A stretch of DNA of 64,000 nucleotides from Chryseobacterium edaphi (GTDB lineage Bacteria > Bacteroidota > Bacteroidia > Flavobacteriales > Weeksellaceae), in assembly GCF_025628985.1 (NCBI RefSeq), contig NZ_JAOTEM010000001.1, positions 62,001 through 126,000 on the forward strand. The letters are read 5' to 3'. The notes beneath the pieces are model-generated. The model ran no database searches. It was not told the origin of the DNA and saw only the letters and a list, made by a program, of their open reading frames with translations. How positions within the stretch are numbered: the stretch's first letter is position 1; each line of letters opens with the position of its first letter. Shown one piece after another: positions 41,439 to 48,818 of this stretch. Position numbers and translations under genes: made by a program.

Positions 41439-42740
41439 ATGGGATTAACAACATCTTATAGTAAAACAGAAACCGATGTAAAGTTGCAAAGATTACAAAT
41501 GCTTTTCGGTTCAGGTCTACATGAAAAACCTTTAAAAATATCTGACCCAGTACCTACACAAATTGGTGGATATATCTTAGCTGAAATAGGAGATTATGCT
41601 TTTGGAACAACTGAAGTTAATAAATGGAATGTTGGATTTTTATCTTCTGGAGGGTGGGAAATTATTTCTGTTGAAATAAGTGCTACAAATAATAGTAATA
41701 ATTCAGAATTTACAGAATTTAATAATTTGTGGTCTGGAAATAATTTTTTAAACTTAAATGCTAATAGAAGTTTAAATATTGATAAGACCAAGAAACAGGG
41801 GTATTTAATTGTCAAGCAAGATTCAACCGGAAATAAAACCCTAACTGTTGAGAGTACATTGTTGGACATTAATCTATTAGCAAATCAAAAAACATTAATA
41901 GGTTATATATTGATAGGTACTGAATTAATGTTTTCAATTAATAAAAATTTAATTGAAACAACCGTAGCAATTCCTGATTCTCAAAATCCAAGCCCAGCAA
42001 CATTAACGACAGAAAATATCACACATAATTCAGTCAATTTAATTATGACCGGAGCTACTGACAATGTTGGAGTTGTTGGATTTGACATTTATAAAGACAA
42101 CGTTTTTTTAGTTTCAACTAATTTGAATAATTATAAAGTAACAGGATTAGCTTTAAATACAAATTATTCTTTTAAAGTTAAATCTAAAGACGCAGCAGGC
42201 AATGTGTCTGTTTTTAGTAATATAGTAAGTGCCACAACTCTTGCTCAAGCAGTACCTACTAGTTTGACGTTTTCAGTACATGATGGATCATTTACGACAT
42301 TATCAGATGGAGTGCATCGTATAACCAATCAAAATGAGGTTGGAGTATCAGATCAAACATTAACTGGTGATGGTTACTTTGAGTTTGGCGGTAATGTTAT
42401 AGGAAGTATGATGTTTGGTTTAGACGATGTTTCCACTTTAAGATCATACGGCAATCCTTTAGTGTGGAATTGTCATGTTATAGTAGGAAATAGCTTAGGT
42501 GATAATTATGTTAATTATCGCAATGGATCACAAAGTCAACAAGGAAGTCCTTCAGGAATATTGAAATATAGATTAAGTAGAACTGGGACACAAGTCAAGT
42601 TATTAAAATCGACGGATGGGACAAATTTCACCGATTTGTACAACTACCCAAATGCAATATCTGGAGAACTTTGGCTGAAATTGTCTAATCCCGTGGGAGG
42701 CACTGCAACTACCGAGTATGTCAAATTATTAAACCTATAA
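41439..42740 (+). CDS. FN3-containing tail protein, receptor-binding candidate
   Basis: 433 residues. An N-terminal phage part (residues 1-180), a fibronectin type III domain at about 184-270 (PATLTTENITHNSVNLIMTG, NYSFKVKSKDAAGN) and a C-terminal beta-sandwich-like region to WLKLSNPVGGTATTEYVKL. FN3 inserts are common in phage tail proteins exposed to the host surface. It is followed by an SGNH hydrolase. Confidence 0.65.
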   Translation: MGLTTSYSKTETDVKLQRLQMLFGSGLHEKPLKISDPVPTQIGGYILAEIGDYAFGTTEVNKWNVGFLSSGGWEIISVEISATNNSNNSEFTEFNNLWSGNNFLNLNANRSLNIDKTKKQGYLIVKQDSTGNKTLTVESTLLDINLLANQKTLIGYILIGTELMFSINKNLIETTVAIPDSQNPSPATLTTENITHNSVNLIMTGATDNVGVVGFDIYKDNVFLVSTNLNNYKVTGLALNTNYSFKVKSKDAAGNVSVFSNIVSATTLAQAVPTSLTFSVHDGSFTTLSDGVHRITNQNEVGVSDQTLTGDGYFEFGGNVIGSMMFGLDDVSTLRSYGNPLVWNCHVIVGNSLGDNYVNYRNGSQSQQGSPSGILKYRLSRTGTQVKLLKSTDGTNFTDLYNYPNAISGELWLKLSNPVGGTATTEYVKLLNL

Positions 42741-42742
42741 TT

Positions 42743-43360
42743 ATGATTTTAAATATGACGATTGACGGAATTGAAAATCATAATATTAAAAAAAAGTTTT
42801 TGATTTCAGGTGATTCAACAATTGCAGCATACGCTTGTAGAAGTCAAACAATAGCATCTCAATTATTTACACAAAATGAAATTAGTCAGGGGTTTTCAGC
42901 GCAAAATATAGCAGTGCCTGGTCACACAATTAATCAACAGCTGGCAGCTTGGAATGCTTTATCTAACAAAAATTTCTTTGATGTCGTTTTAGTTCAAATC
43001 GGATTGAATGATGTAGAGCAAAACATTAATACAGTCTTAACAAACTATCAAAATTACATAAATCAAATCAGATCAGATATACGACCTGATGCAGAGATTT
43101 GGATTAGCTGTATGAATCCGGCGAAAAAAGCTTATTTGGATGCAGGTAAACCACAAGCTTACGCTAATTGGGTGACTTTAAATAACGCTAAAATGACTAC
43201 GATTACGGGGGTTAACAAAAGAAATAATTATCACGTTTCTCTGCTTAGTGATGGGAATGATAATTTAGCAGCTCAGTATAATTGTGGAGATGATATACAT
43301 CAGAACCAAGATGCTGCTGATATTCAAATAGACGGTTATAGAGCAATGATTTTTCAATAA
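42743..43360 (+). CDS. Tail-associated SGNH/GDSL hydrolase
   Basis: 205 residues. The nucleophile motif is GDST (Ser25), with Gly59 (VPGHT), Asn88 (IGLNDV) and Asp182-x-x-His185 (DDIHQN) in the expected order, so the catalytic set is complete. No signal peptide. Next to the tail fibre genes, it probably deacetylates a host surface glycan during adsorption; the substrate is unknown. Confidence 0.82.
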   Translation: MILNMTIDGIENHNIKKKFLISGDSTIAAYACRSQTIASQLFTQNEISQGFSAQNIAVPGHTINQQLAAWNALSNKNFFDVVLVQIGLNDVEQNINTVLTNYQNYINQIRSDIRPDAEIWISCMNPAKKAYLDAGKPQAYANWVTLNNAKMTTITGVNKRNNYHVSLLSDGNDNLAAQYNCGDDIHQNQDAADIQIDGYRAMIFQ

Positions 43361-43582
43361 TCACCAAACATCAACTTGTGAGTAACGAGTAGCAATGTTG
43401 TCAATAACTACGGACAAATAAATTTTCTTCCACTTATTATTTTTAGAAGATTTTATTTTCTCATATAGTTTGTCAATTTCCTGCTGTTCTTTTTCATCTA
43501 AGTTTTGATCTTGAATATTGAGCCATTCATTCAAACTTTTTACTCTTTTTTCAAGAAAAGAATCAACTTGTTTTTTTGACAT
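43361..43582 (-). CDS. Small accessory protein at right prophage end
   Basis: 73 residues from MSKKQVDSFLEKRV (43582), helical and charged, with no recognised family. It starts 1 nt after the SGNH gene end in convergent orientation. Probably lysogenic cargo. Confidence 0.5.
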   Translation of the reverse strand: MSKKQVDSFLEKRVKSLNEWLNIQDQNLDEKEQQEIDKLYEKIKSSKNNKWKKIYLSVVIDNIATRYSQVDVW

Positions 43583-43728
43583 AAAGACACCAATCAAATA
43601 GATATACATATTATAAAATTATTATCAAGTAAAGATATAGAATTAAAAATAAATTAGATGAAAATCATGGTTTGAAGTCAATAGTAGAACTTTAATATAA
43701 AAGATTGCATTTTCGCAAAAAAAATATT

Positions 43729-43749
43729 ATATTAGAGATATTCTAATAT
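43729..43749. promoter_or_regulatory. Inverted repeat before the 43756 gene
   Basis: ATATTAGA (43729-43736) and TCTAATAT (43742-43749) form a perfect 8-bp inverted repeat 6 bp before the ATG. Upstream at about 43713 lies TCGCAAAAAAAATA, which matches most of the prophage operator TCGCAAAAAAATACGA. Confidence 0.45.
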
Positions 43750-43755
43750 AATTAT

Positions 43756-44121
43756 ATGAAAAAGAACGTAGTTAATTTTCAAATCAAAGGAAAGAATGTG
43801 ACAAAAGAATCATGGTTCAGAACTTTGAATGATAAAGCGGAAAAAATAGCTAACAAGACGGAGTGGAAAATGAATATTAAATATCTAACAGATTACTTAA
43901 TGAATTATGTTTCTGCAATGGAAGAAAATAACACGCAAGAAACAGAACGATTAATGACTGAAATTGCACCAATCTTTGACAAATTGCACAGTAATACATC
44001 CGAAGAAACTAAAAAGCAAGAGATAATTAATCTTATCTTGTTGAAGATGCAAGAAAAGACATTGAATCATCTTGATGTTGCAACATATACTAGAGAGTTG
44101 GTAGTTTACGGGTTTCAGTAA
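43756..44121 (+). CDS. Accessory protein at right prophage end
   Basis: 121 residues, helical, beginning MKKNVVNFQIKGKNVTKESW. No family recognised. It has its own leader with an inverted repeat and an operator-like site, so it may be controlled by the prophage repressor. Confidence 0.55.
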   Translation: MKKNVVNFQIKGKNVTKESWFRTLNDKAEKIANKTEWKMNIKYLTDYLMNYVSAMEENNTQETERLMTEIAPIFDKLHSNTSEETKKQEIINLILLKMQEKTLNHLDVATYTRELVVYGFQ

Positions 44122-44406
44122 TTATTTGTATTTGTCAGGAATTTCACCAAAACCTAATTTATCATCCACACGCTTACAAATTAAATGTGTAAAGTAGGAT
44201 TTTTTACCAGTTTTTGAATCAGTGAAAATTTCACTTTTAAGTTTGAAAGTAAAAATCCAAGAATCCAACAATTTCAATTCCTGATAAAACGGACTAAAGT
44301 TACAGTGCAGCTCAAAATGTTGCCTTTCTTTATCTCCATGAAATTCGACGATTACAGATTTATCAGCAGGTTTTACTTCTTCTACTATTGTGGCTCTTAC
44401 TTTCAT
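44122..44406 (-). CDS. Accessory protein at right prophage end, TTTAAA-led
   Basis: 94 residues, beta-rich (KVRATIVEEVKPADKSVIVEF, IFTFKLKSEIFTDSKTGKKS). No family recognised. Its start is immediately preceded by array E. The gene converges on the 43756 gene with no gap. Confidence 0.55.
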   Translation of the reverse strand: MKVRATIVEEVKPADKSVIVEFHGDKERQHFELHCNFSPFYQELKLLDSWIFTFKLKSEIFTDSKTGKKSYFTHLICKRVDDKLGFGEIPDKYK

Positions 44407-44434
44407 TTTAAATACTGTTTAAATGTCATTTAAA
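44407..44434 (-). promoter_or_regulatory. TTTAAA array E, three units
   Basis: TTTAAA at 44407, 44418 and 44429, exactly 11 bp apart. Read on the minus strand the last unit touches the ATG of the 44406 gene, and TTTAAACAGTATTTAAAATG is identical to the sequence before the 37231 gene. Confidence 0.65.
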
Positions 44435-44445
44435 GATAAAAAAAA

Positions 44446-44468
44446 GCACTCAAATTGAGTGCTTTTTA
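44446..44468. terminator. Hairpin near the right prophage end
   Basis: AAGCACTCAA and TTGAGTGCTT form a perfect inverted repeat with T-runs in both directions. It may stop transcription entering or leaving the prophage. Confidence 0.6.
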
Positions 44469-44506
44469 AGTTGAAATCTAATGTAATGAGAAAGAAATTT
44501 TTGGAC

Positions 44507-44541
44507 ACTTTGTTTTAACATCTTTGACATTTTGTTTTGCC
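44507..44541 (-). other. Right prophage end with candidate transposase sites
   Basis: Read inward (minus strand): GGCAAAACAAAATGTCA (44541-44525) and AAAACAAAGTGTCC about 22 bp further in. These match the left-end sites in opposite orientation. The host sequence resumes with GATTATA at 44542. Confidence 0.6.
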
Positions 44542-44584
44542 GATTATAATTATGTTAAATAATCTTCTTTAAAAACTAATCCCG

Positions 44585-45292
44585 ATGAAACTTAAATTTC
44601 AACTTCTGTTTATCCTTTTGGGAACTTTATGTCTAGCTCAAACTCATTTTGAAATGGATGAGATTTCCAAAAACTATCGTGTAAGTATTGATATAGCAAC
44701 ATGCAATGAAAAGGAATGCTTTGGAAAGACTTCAATTAATTTTATCAATAAAAATACTTTGGAAAAATTACCGACTCTCACATCAGAAAACTTTACATTC
44801 AGTTTTGAAACAGACTCAGTAAATTCGAAAAAGATTAACTTTGAAGATGCTCAGATTCCATTAATTTTTGACGATTTTAATTTTGACGGCCATGAAGATC
44901 TCGCATTGATTAACGGATCTTCGAGAAACGCTGATAAGTCTTTATATGATATTTTTATTTACGATTCTATTCAGAAACAGTTTTTGCTCAGCGAAGGATT
45001 GACAGACTTAGTCAAAGACAATTCAGGAATGTTTACAGCAGATGCGGGAAGGAAAAGATTGGTTATTCATTCGAAATCAGGTTGCTGTATTCATATTACA
45101 AAAGAATATGAAGTGATTCAGGGAAGAGATCCTCTCAAAGTATATGAATTTGAAGAAGACACGCGAGATCCTAAAACAGTAATCACTAAAAAAACCGAAT
45201 TTATAGATTACAAATGGTTCACAAAAACTACAACATATCCAAGAGAAGTTTATTACAAAGAAAATAATGATGAAAATACAAAAGGAAATTGA
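44585..45292 (+). CDS. Secreted XAC2610/FG-GAP-like protein
   Basis: 235 residues, signal peptide MKLKFQLLFILLGTLCLAQ. The middle has FDDFNFDGHEDLALING, an FG-GAP/VCBS-like calcium-binding turn, as in XAC2610-type periplasmic proteins. First gene of the right flank; the prophage inserted just upstream, probably altering its promoter. Its end overlaps the next start by 26 nt. Confidence 0.6.
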   Translation: MKLKFQLLFILLGTLCLAQTHFEMDEISKNYRVSIDIATCNEKECFGKTSINFINKNTLEKLPTLTSENFTFSFETDSVNSKKINFEDAQIPLIFDDFNFDGHEDLALINGSSRNADKSLYDIFIYDSIQKQFLLSEGLTDLVKDNSGMFTADAGRKRLVIHSKSGCCIHITKEYEVIQGRDPLKVYEFEEDTRDPKTVITKKTEFIDYKWFTKTTTYPREVYYKENNDENTKGN

Positions 45293-45860
45293 TTTTATTG
45301 TCGCAGTCGACGCACTCAAAAACGTACAAAGAAGAAATTACAACGCCGACGATTCAAGAAGAGAAAATACCGCCGAACATTCGTGGCAGATTATCATCTT
45401 GGCTCAAATTCTCTTTCCCTACGCGAAAAACCGTGCAGATATTGACTTGTTGAGAGTGATCAGAATGCTGTCAATACACGATTTAGTAGAAATTGAAGCG
45501 GGTGATACTTTTATTTTTGACGAAGCAGCAATGGTTGGGAAATTTGAAAGAGAAAAATTATCTGCTCAGAATATTTTCGGTATTTTAGACGAACCAATCC
45601 GTTCAGAATTCTTTAATCTCTGGCTGGAATTTGAAGAAGAGCAGACTCCCGATGCGATTTTCGCCTGCGCCATCGACAGAATAATGCCTTTCATTCTCAA
45701 TTCTCATACGTCAGGAAAAAGCTGGACAGAAGCTGCTGTAACCGAAAAGCAGGTAAGAAGTATGCTAGAAAATGCTATAAGCAGAGCTTCAGACGAAATG
45801 GGAGAGGCTTTTCAGTTTTTGATGATTAAAAATCTTGAAACGGAGAAGGTTCTGAGATAA
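45267..45860 (+). CDS. HD domain hydrolase, YfbR/5'-nucleotidase-like
   Basis: 197 residues. HD_3 motif: H in AEHSWQIIILAQ, HD in SIHDLVEIEAGD, and a distal Asp in CAIDRIMPF. These bind a divalent metal. The family includes 5'-deoxynucleotidases. Precise substrate unknown. Confidence 0.8.
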   Translation: MMKIQKEIDFIVAVDALKNVQRRNYNADDSRRENTAEHSWQIIILAQILFPYAKNRADIDLLRVIRMLSIHDLVEIEAGDTFIFDEAAMVGKFEREKLSAQNIFGILDEPIRSEFFNLWLEFEEEQTPDAIFACAIDRIMPFILNSHTSGKSWTEAAVTEKQVRSMLENAISRASDEMGEAFQFLMIKNLETEKVLR

Positions 45861-45922
45861 GTTTAAATTAATCTTAAAAAACTTTGGTGTACAGATTGTT
45901 ATATAGCTTAAAAAAAAATATT

Positions 45923-46159
45923 ATGCAGATAAAAGATTACAGCAGAGAAGAGCTACACTATCATCAAAGTGAAAACAACTACACACTTTCAATACCCAAA
46001 AAGTTTTTGAGCGCAAAAGATCTAAAGGTTTTGAAAAAAAATCCTGACGGAAGTTTTTCCGATGCAGAGGTTGAAGTGCGTGATGAAGAACATGATATTT
46101 TAATTATAACGACGATTCCTATCGATATTCGGCTTGAGATTGTAGACGATGAGGTCTAA
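45923..46159 (+). CDS. Hypothetical protein, 78 residues
   Basis: Start MQIKDYSREELHYHQ (45923) is preferred over 45884, whose first 13 residues look unstructured. Soluble and acidic at the end. No family recognised. Confidence 0.5.
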   Translation: MQIKDYSREELHYHQSENNYTLSIPKKFLSAKDLKVLKKNPDGSFSDAEVEVRDEEHDILIITTIPIDIRLEIVDDEV

Positions 46160-46179
46160 TTACAGATATAAAAAAAATG

Positions 46180-46208
46180 GGTTTCGGCGGGCAAAGCCCG
46201 CCGAAACC
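46180..46208 (-). terminator. Terminator of the YciA-like gene
   Basis: Perfect 13-bp GC-rich stem GGTTTCGGCGGGC/GCCCGCCGAAACC with an AAA loop; on the minus strand it is followed by TTTTTTTT. It lies between convergent genes. Confidence 0.85.
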
Positions 46209-46217
46209 TCTCTGAAA

Positions 46218-46601
46218 TTATAGTATTTGAATTGGTTTCTTAAACTCATCAATCGCTACAAAAGTAAAATCACCGACAATAGCTTTTTCTCTTTCGTAAG
46301 AATACATTTGTTCGGTATAGATTTCTACATTCACTTTCATACTCGTTTTTCCAACGTGAGAAACTCTTCCGATTAATTCAACAATCGTTCCTGCAGGAAT
46401 AGGTTTTTTAAAATCGATTTTGTCGCTGCTTACGGTTACCACGCGTTTTCTTGCAAAACGGGTTGCAGTAATAAATGCAACTTCATCCATCAACTGCATT
46501 GCCGTTCCGCCGAAAAGAGTGTCGTAATGATTGGTTGTGTTGGGAAAAACCGCTTTAAAAATTCGGGTTTCGGAGGCTTCAATTCTCTCTTCAGTAGTCA
46601 T
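46218..46601 (-). CDS. Acyl-CoA thioesterase, YciA-like
   Basis: 127 residues. The hotdog motif NHYDTLFGGTAMQLMDEVAFI, with the catalytic Asp in MDE, plus KPIPAGTIVELIGRV are typical of the YciA/BFIT family. It hydrolyses acyl-CoA esters. A cobalamin riboswitch lies upstream on the same strand, which is not an expected regulator of this enzyme. Confidence 0.85.
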   Translation of the reverse strand: MTTEERIEASETRIFKAVFPNTTNHYDTLFGGTAMQLMDEVAFITATRFARKRVVTVSSDKIDFKKPIPAGTIVELIGRVSHVGKTSMKVNVEIYTEQMYSYEREKAIVGDFTFVAIDEFKKPIQIL

Positions 46602-46610
46602 ATTTCATTA

Positions 46611-46682
46611 TTAAATTAAAACGAAATGAAATATATTGAAACAAACAGAAATATCAGGAACACGAAAATTCCTGAAAACCAT
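46611..46682 (-). CDS. Possible 23-residue peptide after the riboswitch
   Basis: A short frame starting MVFRNFRVPDISV and ending hydrophobic, 47 bp after the riboswitch and before the thioesterase. It contains a CAGGAA/TTCCTG hairpin. It could be a remnant of a lost cobalamin-related gene or chance. Confidence 0.2.
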   Translation of the reverse strand: MVFRNFRVPDISVCFNIFHFVLI

Positions 46683-46728
46683 AAGATCAACAAACTTCAG
46701 ATCGCGAAAGTTTTTGTCTAAAGAAAAA

Positions 46729-46884
46729 TGGCAGGTCTCCTGACTTGTAACATCCTTATTTCCTTTCCATGCATTTTGCACAGTGGTTTTTAATAAAGAT
46801 TTCGGTTACTTTACAGTTGCGCGACAGCTCGTGATTTTCACACGATTCCCCTTTTCATTTGCGGTTAAGCAAAACCAATTTCAG
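46729..46884 (-). ncRNA. Cobalamin riboswitch
   Basis: Read on the minus strand: GGTTTTGC, then AAAAGGGGAATC, GTGTGAAAATCACGAG, CTGTCGCGCAACTGTAA, ACCACTG and the 3' core AAGTCAGGAGACCTGCC. These are the conserved blocks of the adenosylcobalamin riboswitch in correct order. The P1-P6 arrangement looks intact. No cobalamin gene follows. Confidence 0.9.
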
Positions 46885-46915
46885 AAAAGTTATATACTAA
46901 CTTTCCGATTGCAAA
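46885..46915 (-). promoter_or_regulatory. Promoter upstream of the riboswitch
   Basis: TTTG (complement of 46912-46915), a 19-bp spacer and TAACTTTT (complement of 46885-46892), close to the flavobacterial TTTG-N19-TAnnTTTG consensus. Confidence 0.5.
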
Positions 46916-46935
46916 AATAATGATAATTAGATGAA

Positions 46936-47733
46936 TTATTCAGGATTTTTGAAAATAATCTGGCTGATTACTTTCCCTTCCTTGATTGTCCAAAGAGTAA
47001 TGTATCTGTTTGATCCGGAACCATTGATCATGTATAGGAAAATATGATCGTCATCAATAGAAGTGACTCCCATATTTTCAAAATCCATTGTAGGCTGAAA
47101 CATATTTTTAATAGCTTCTCTCACAAAAACAGAACCTCTTCCGGGTTGCTGTACCCTGATCGATTTGATTTCGGTCATTCCTACAGGTAATTCTTTATCA
47201 ATTCCCCACGGTTTTACTTTATCGATGGCTGTAATATTTCCATCAGCATCTTTTACCTGCTTACGGAATCCGGCGTTTGACGGATAAATATCAATCACGA
47301 CTTTACTTCTCTGCGCCGTCGGGATTTTAGGATTGTTATTGTCTGTGAAAATGATTGATTTTCCGTTTTTTGACTTTGTTGGAGTGTATTGCGGAAGTTG
47401 GTCAATAAAAGCAATACGGTCTTTATTCACCATACCTTCTTTCATCAGACTGTCATATCTTACAAATGGCTTTTCTACTTCATCCTTTTCTGGATACTTG
47501 ATCCAGATCCAGTCGGTTTCTCCGGGAGCGGGTTTTACATAAACAAAAACATCACCTCTTTTCATTCGGATTTTGTCTACGATTTTTCGGTAATCTTCTT
47601 TGTGAACACGCACCATTGCGTAACCTTCTGTTGCTTTTACAACACCGAAAGGCACTTTATTCTGTGCAAAAAGCAGCGAGAAAGAGAAAATACTGAATAT
47701 CGATAAATAAATCGCTTTGTTGATGAAAGTCAT
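46936..47733 (-). CDS. Secreted hypothetical protein
   Basis: Start placed at MTFINKAIYL (47733). Signal peptide to LLFAQ. The N-terminal region (GVVKATEGYAMVRVHKEDYRK, DWIWIKYPEK) looks SH3-like. The C-terminal third has MINGSGSNRYITLWTIKEGK. No family recognised. Confidence 0.6.
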   Translation of the reverse strand: MTFINKAIYLSIFSIFSFSLLFAQNKVPFGVVKATEGYAMVRVHKEDYRKIVDKIRMKRGDVFVYVKPAPGETDWIWIKYPEKDEVEKPFVRYDSLMKEGMVNKDRIAFIDQLPQYTPTKSKNGKSIIFTDNNNPKIPTAQRSKVVIDIYPSNAGFRKQVKDADGNITAIDKVKPWGIDKELPVGMTEIKSIRVQQPGRGSVFVREAIKNMFQPTMDFENMGVTSIDDDHIFLYMINGSGSNRYITLWTIKEGKVISQIIFKNPE

Positions 47734-47766
47734 TTGGAAAGAATATTTATACCTCAAAGATATAAA

Positions 47767-48429
47767 TTAAATATTTTTCGGAAGATAATTAAACCTTTGC
47801 AATTCTGTTAAATCTTTTAGTGGTTTTAAATAAGTATCAGTAAGTAGATAAATATTGTCTGAAATATCCAAAACATCTTGATATTGATGATCTGAAATGA
47901 GGAAACCTTTATTTTTTGACTCTTCTCTGATGCTCTTCTTTATTTCAGCTACAGTTTTTGGAGAAAGACTGTAAAAAGGCTCATCCAGTAAAATAAATTC
48001 TGCATTTGAATAAATAATTAATAAAACTTCCAAAATTCTAAGTTCTCCACCGGAAAGATTACGGGGAATTTCATCGATGAAAGGTTTTAATAATTCTGAA
48101 TTTATAATTTTTGCAGAGTTTTCATCATTACAAAATAATGCGATCAATTTTTTTATTTTAATATTTTTTGCTAAAAAAGAAGATTGCGGTAAATAAGAAA
48201 TCTTGTTTTTGCGATCGAATTGATGCTTTAAAATGATTTCATTAAATTTCACATATTGAGTTTCTCCTTTTAGAGTGCCGAAAATAATCTGAAAAAGCGT
48301 TGATTTTCCCGAGCCGTTTCTGCCAAGAATTCCAGCAATTTTACCGGTTTCGCAACTTAAATAAATATCCTGCAAAACTTTCTTTTCACCAAACGATTTT
48401 GTGATGCTGTCAATGTGAAGCGTACTCAT
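47767..48429 (-). CDS. ABC transporter ATP-binding protein
   Basis: Start MSTLHIDSITKSFG (48429) overlaps the upstream stop as ATGA; the longer frame to 48483 is not used. 220 residues. Walker A GRNGSGKS, signature LSGGELR, Walker B FILLDEPF. Pair with the small membrane protein gene. Confidence 0.9.
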   Translation of the reverse strand: MSTLHIDSITKSFGEKKVLQDIYLSCETGKIAGILGRNGSGKSTLFQIIFGTLKGETQYVKFNEIILKHQFDRKNKISYLPQSSFLAKNIKIKKLIALFCNDENSAKIINSELLKPFIDEIPRNLSGGELRILEVLLIIYSNAEFILLDEPFYSLSPKTVAEIKKSIREESKNKGFLISDHQYQDVLDISDNIYLLTDTYLKPLKDLTELQRFNYLPKNI

Positions 48430-48704
48430 AAAATATGGGTTATGATTTTTATAATTAAACCAAAAGCAAATGTGAAAATCCACAGAAATACTCTGGAAAA
48501 CCCAAAATTGGCGTAGAAGAAATATTCATTTTTAAATCTCAATTCGTAAATAAAATAATGCATCAAAGGTAAAAGCAAAACAAAACATAGTCCGAAACTT
48601 TCAAAACTGAATCCTAATTGAAAGGCGAGTAATACAGAAAATAAAACCGCCGGAATCAGCAGTTTTCTGTAAAAGATCCATAAAATTTTAAGATCGGTCA
48701 GCAT
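48426..48704 (-). CDS. Small membrane protein coupled to the ABC ATPase
   Basis: 92 residues, at least three hydrophobic segments. Translationally coupled (ATGA) to the ATPase gene, so it may be its membrane partner. It is much smaller than usual permeases. Confidence 0.65.
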   Translation of the reverse strand: MLTDLKILWIFYRKLLIPAVLFSVLLAFQLGFSFESFGLCFVLLLPLMHYFIYELRFKNEYFFYANFGFSRVFLWIFTFAFGLIIKIITHIL

Positions 48705-48818
48705 TTTTCAAAAGTAAGAGTATTATTTATCACTTATGTTGGATTATTTTTTATATGTTTGACTTAATATTTAACAATTTAATACTAATTTTAGACAAAT
48801 AACTCAAAATCAGAAAAT

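Larger units (their letters stand above)
9136..44541. mobile_element. Complete Mu-like transposable prophage, myovirus type
   Basis: The element is defined by a MuA-like transposase and MuB-like ATPase, DUF3164, the Mu head genes (gpG, gpF, DUF935 portal, gp36, TerL, TerS), a contractile tail set and a Mu-type tail-chaperone frameshift. Its ends are placed by copies of an AAAACAAAA-n-GTC motif in inverted orientation near 9144 and 44526, immediately inside GATTATA copies at 9129-9135 and 44542-44548 (probable 5-7 bp target duplication). The exact terminal bases may shift by 1-3 bp because the duplication borders repeat bases. All expected structural modules look intact. No tyrosine or serine integrase was found. 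Confidence 0.88.

Noticed and set aside
39906..43360. A diversity-generating retroelement, as in Bacteroides Mu-like phages
   Set aside because: No reverse transcriptase and no template/variable repeat pair were found near the fibre genes.
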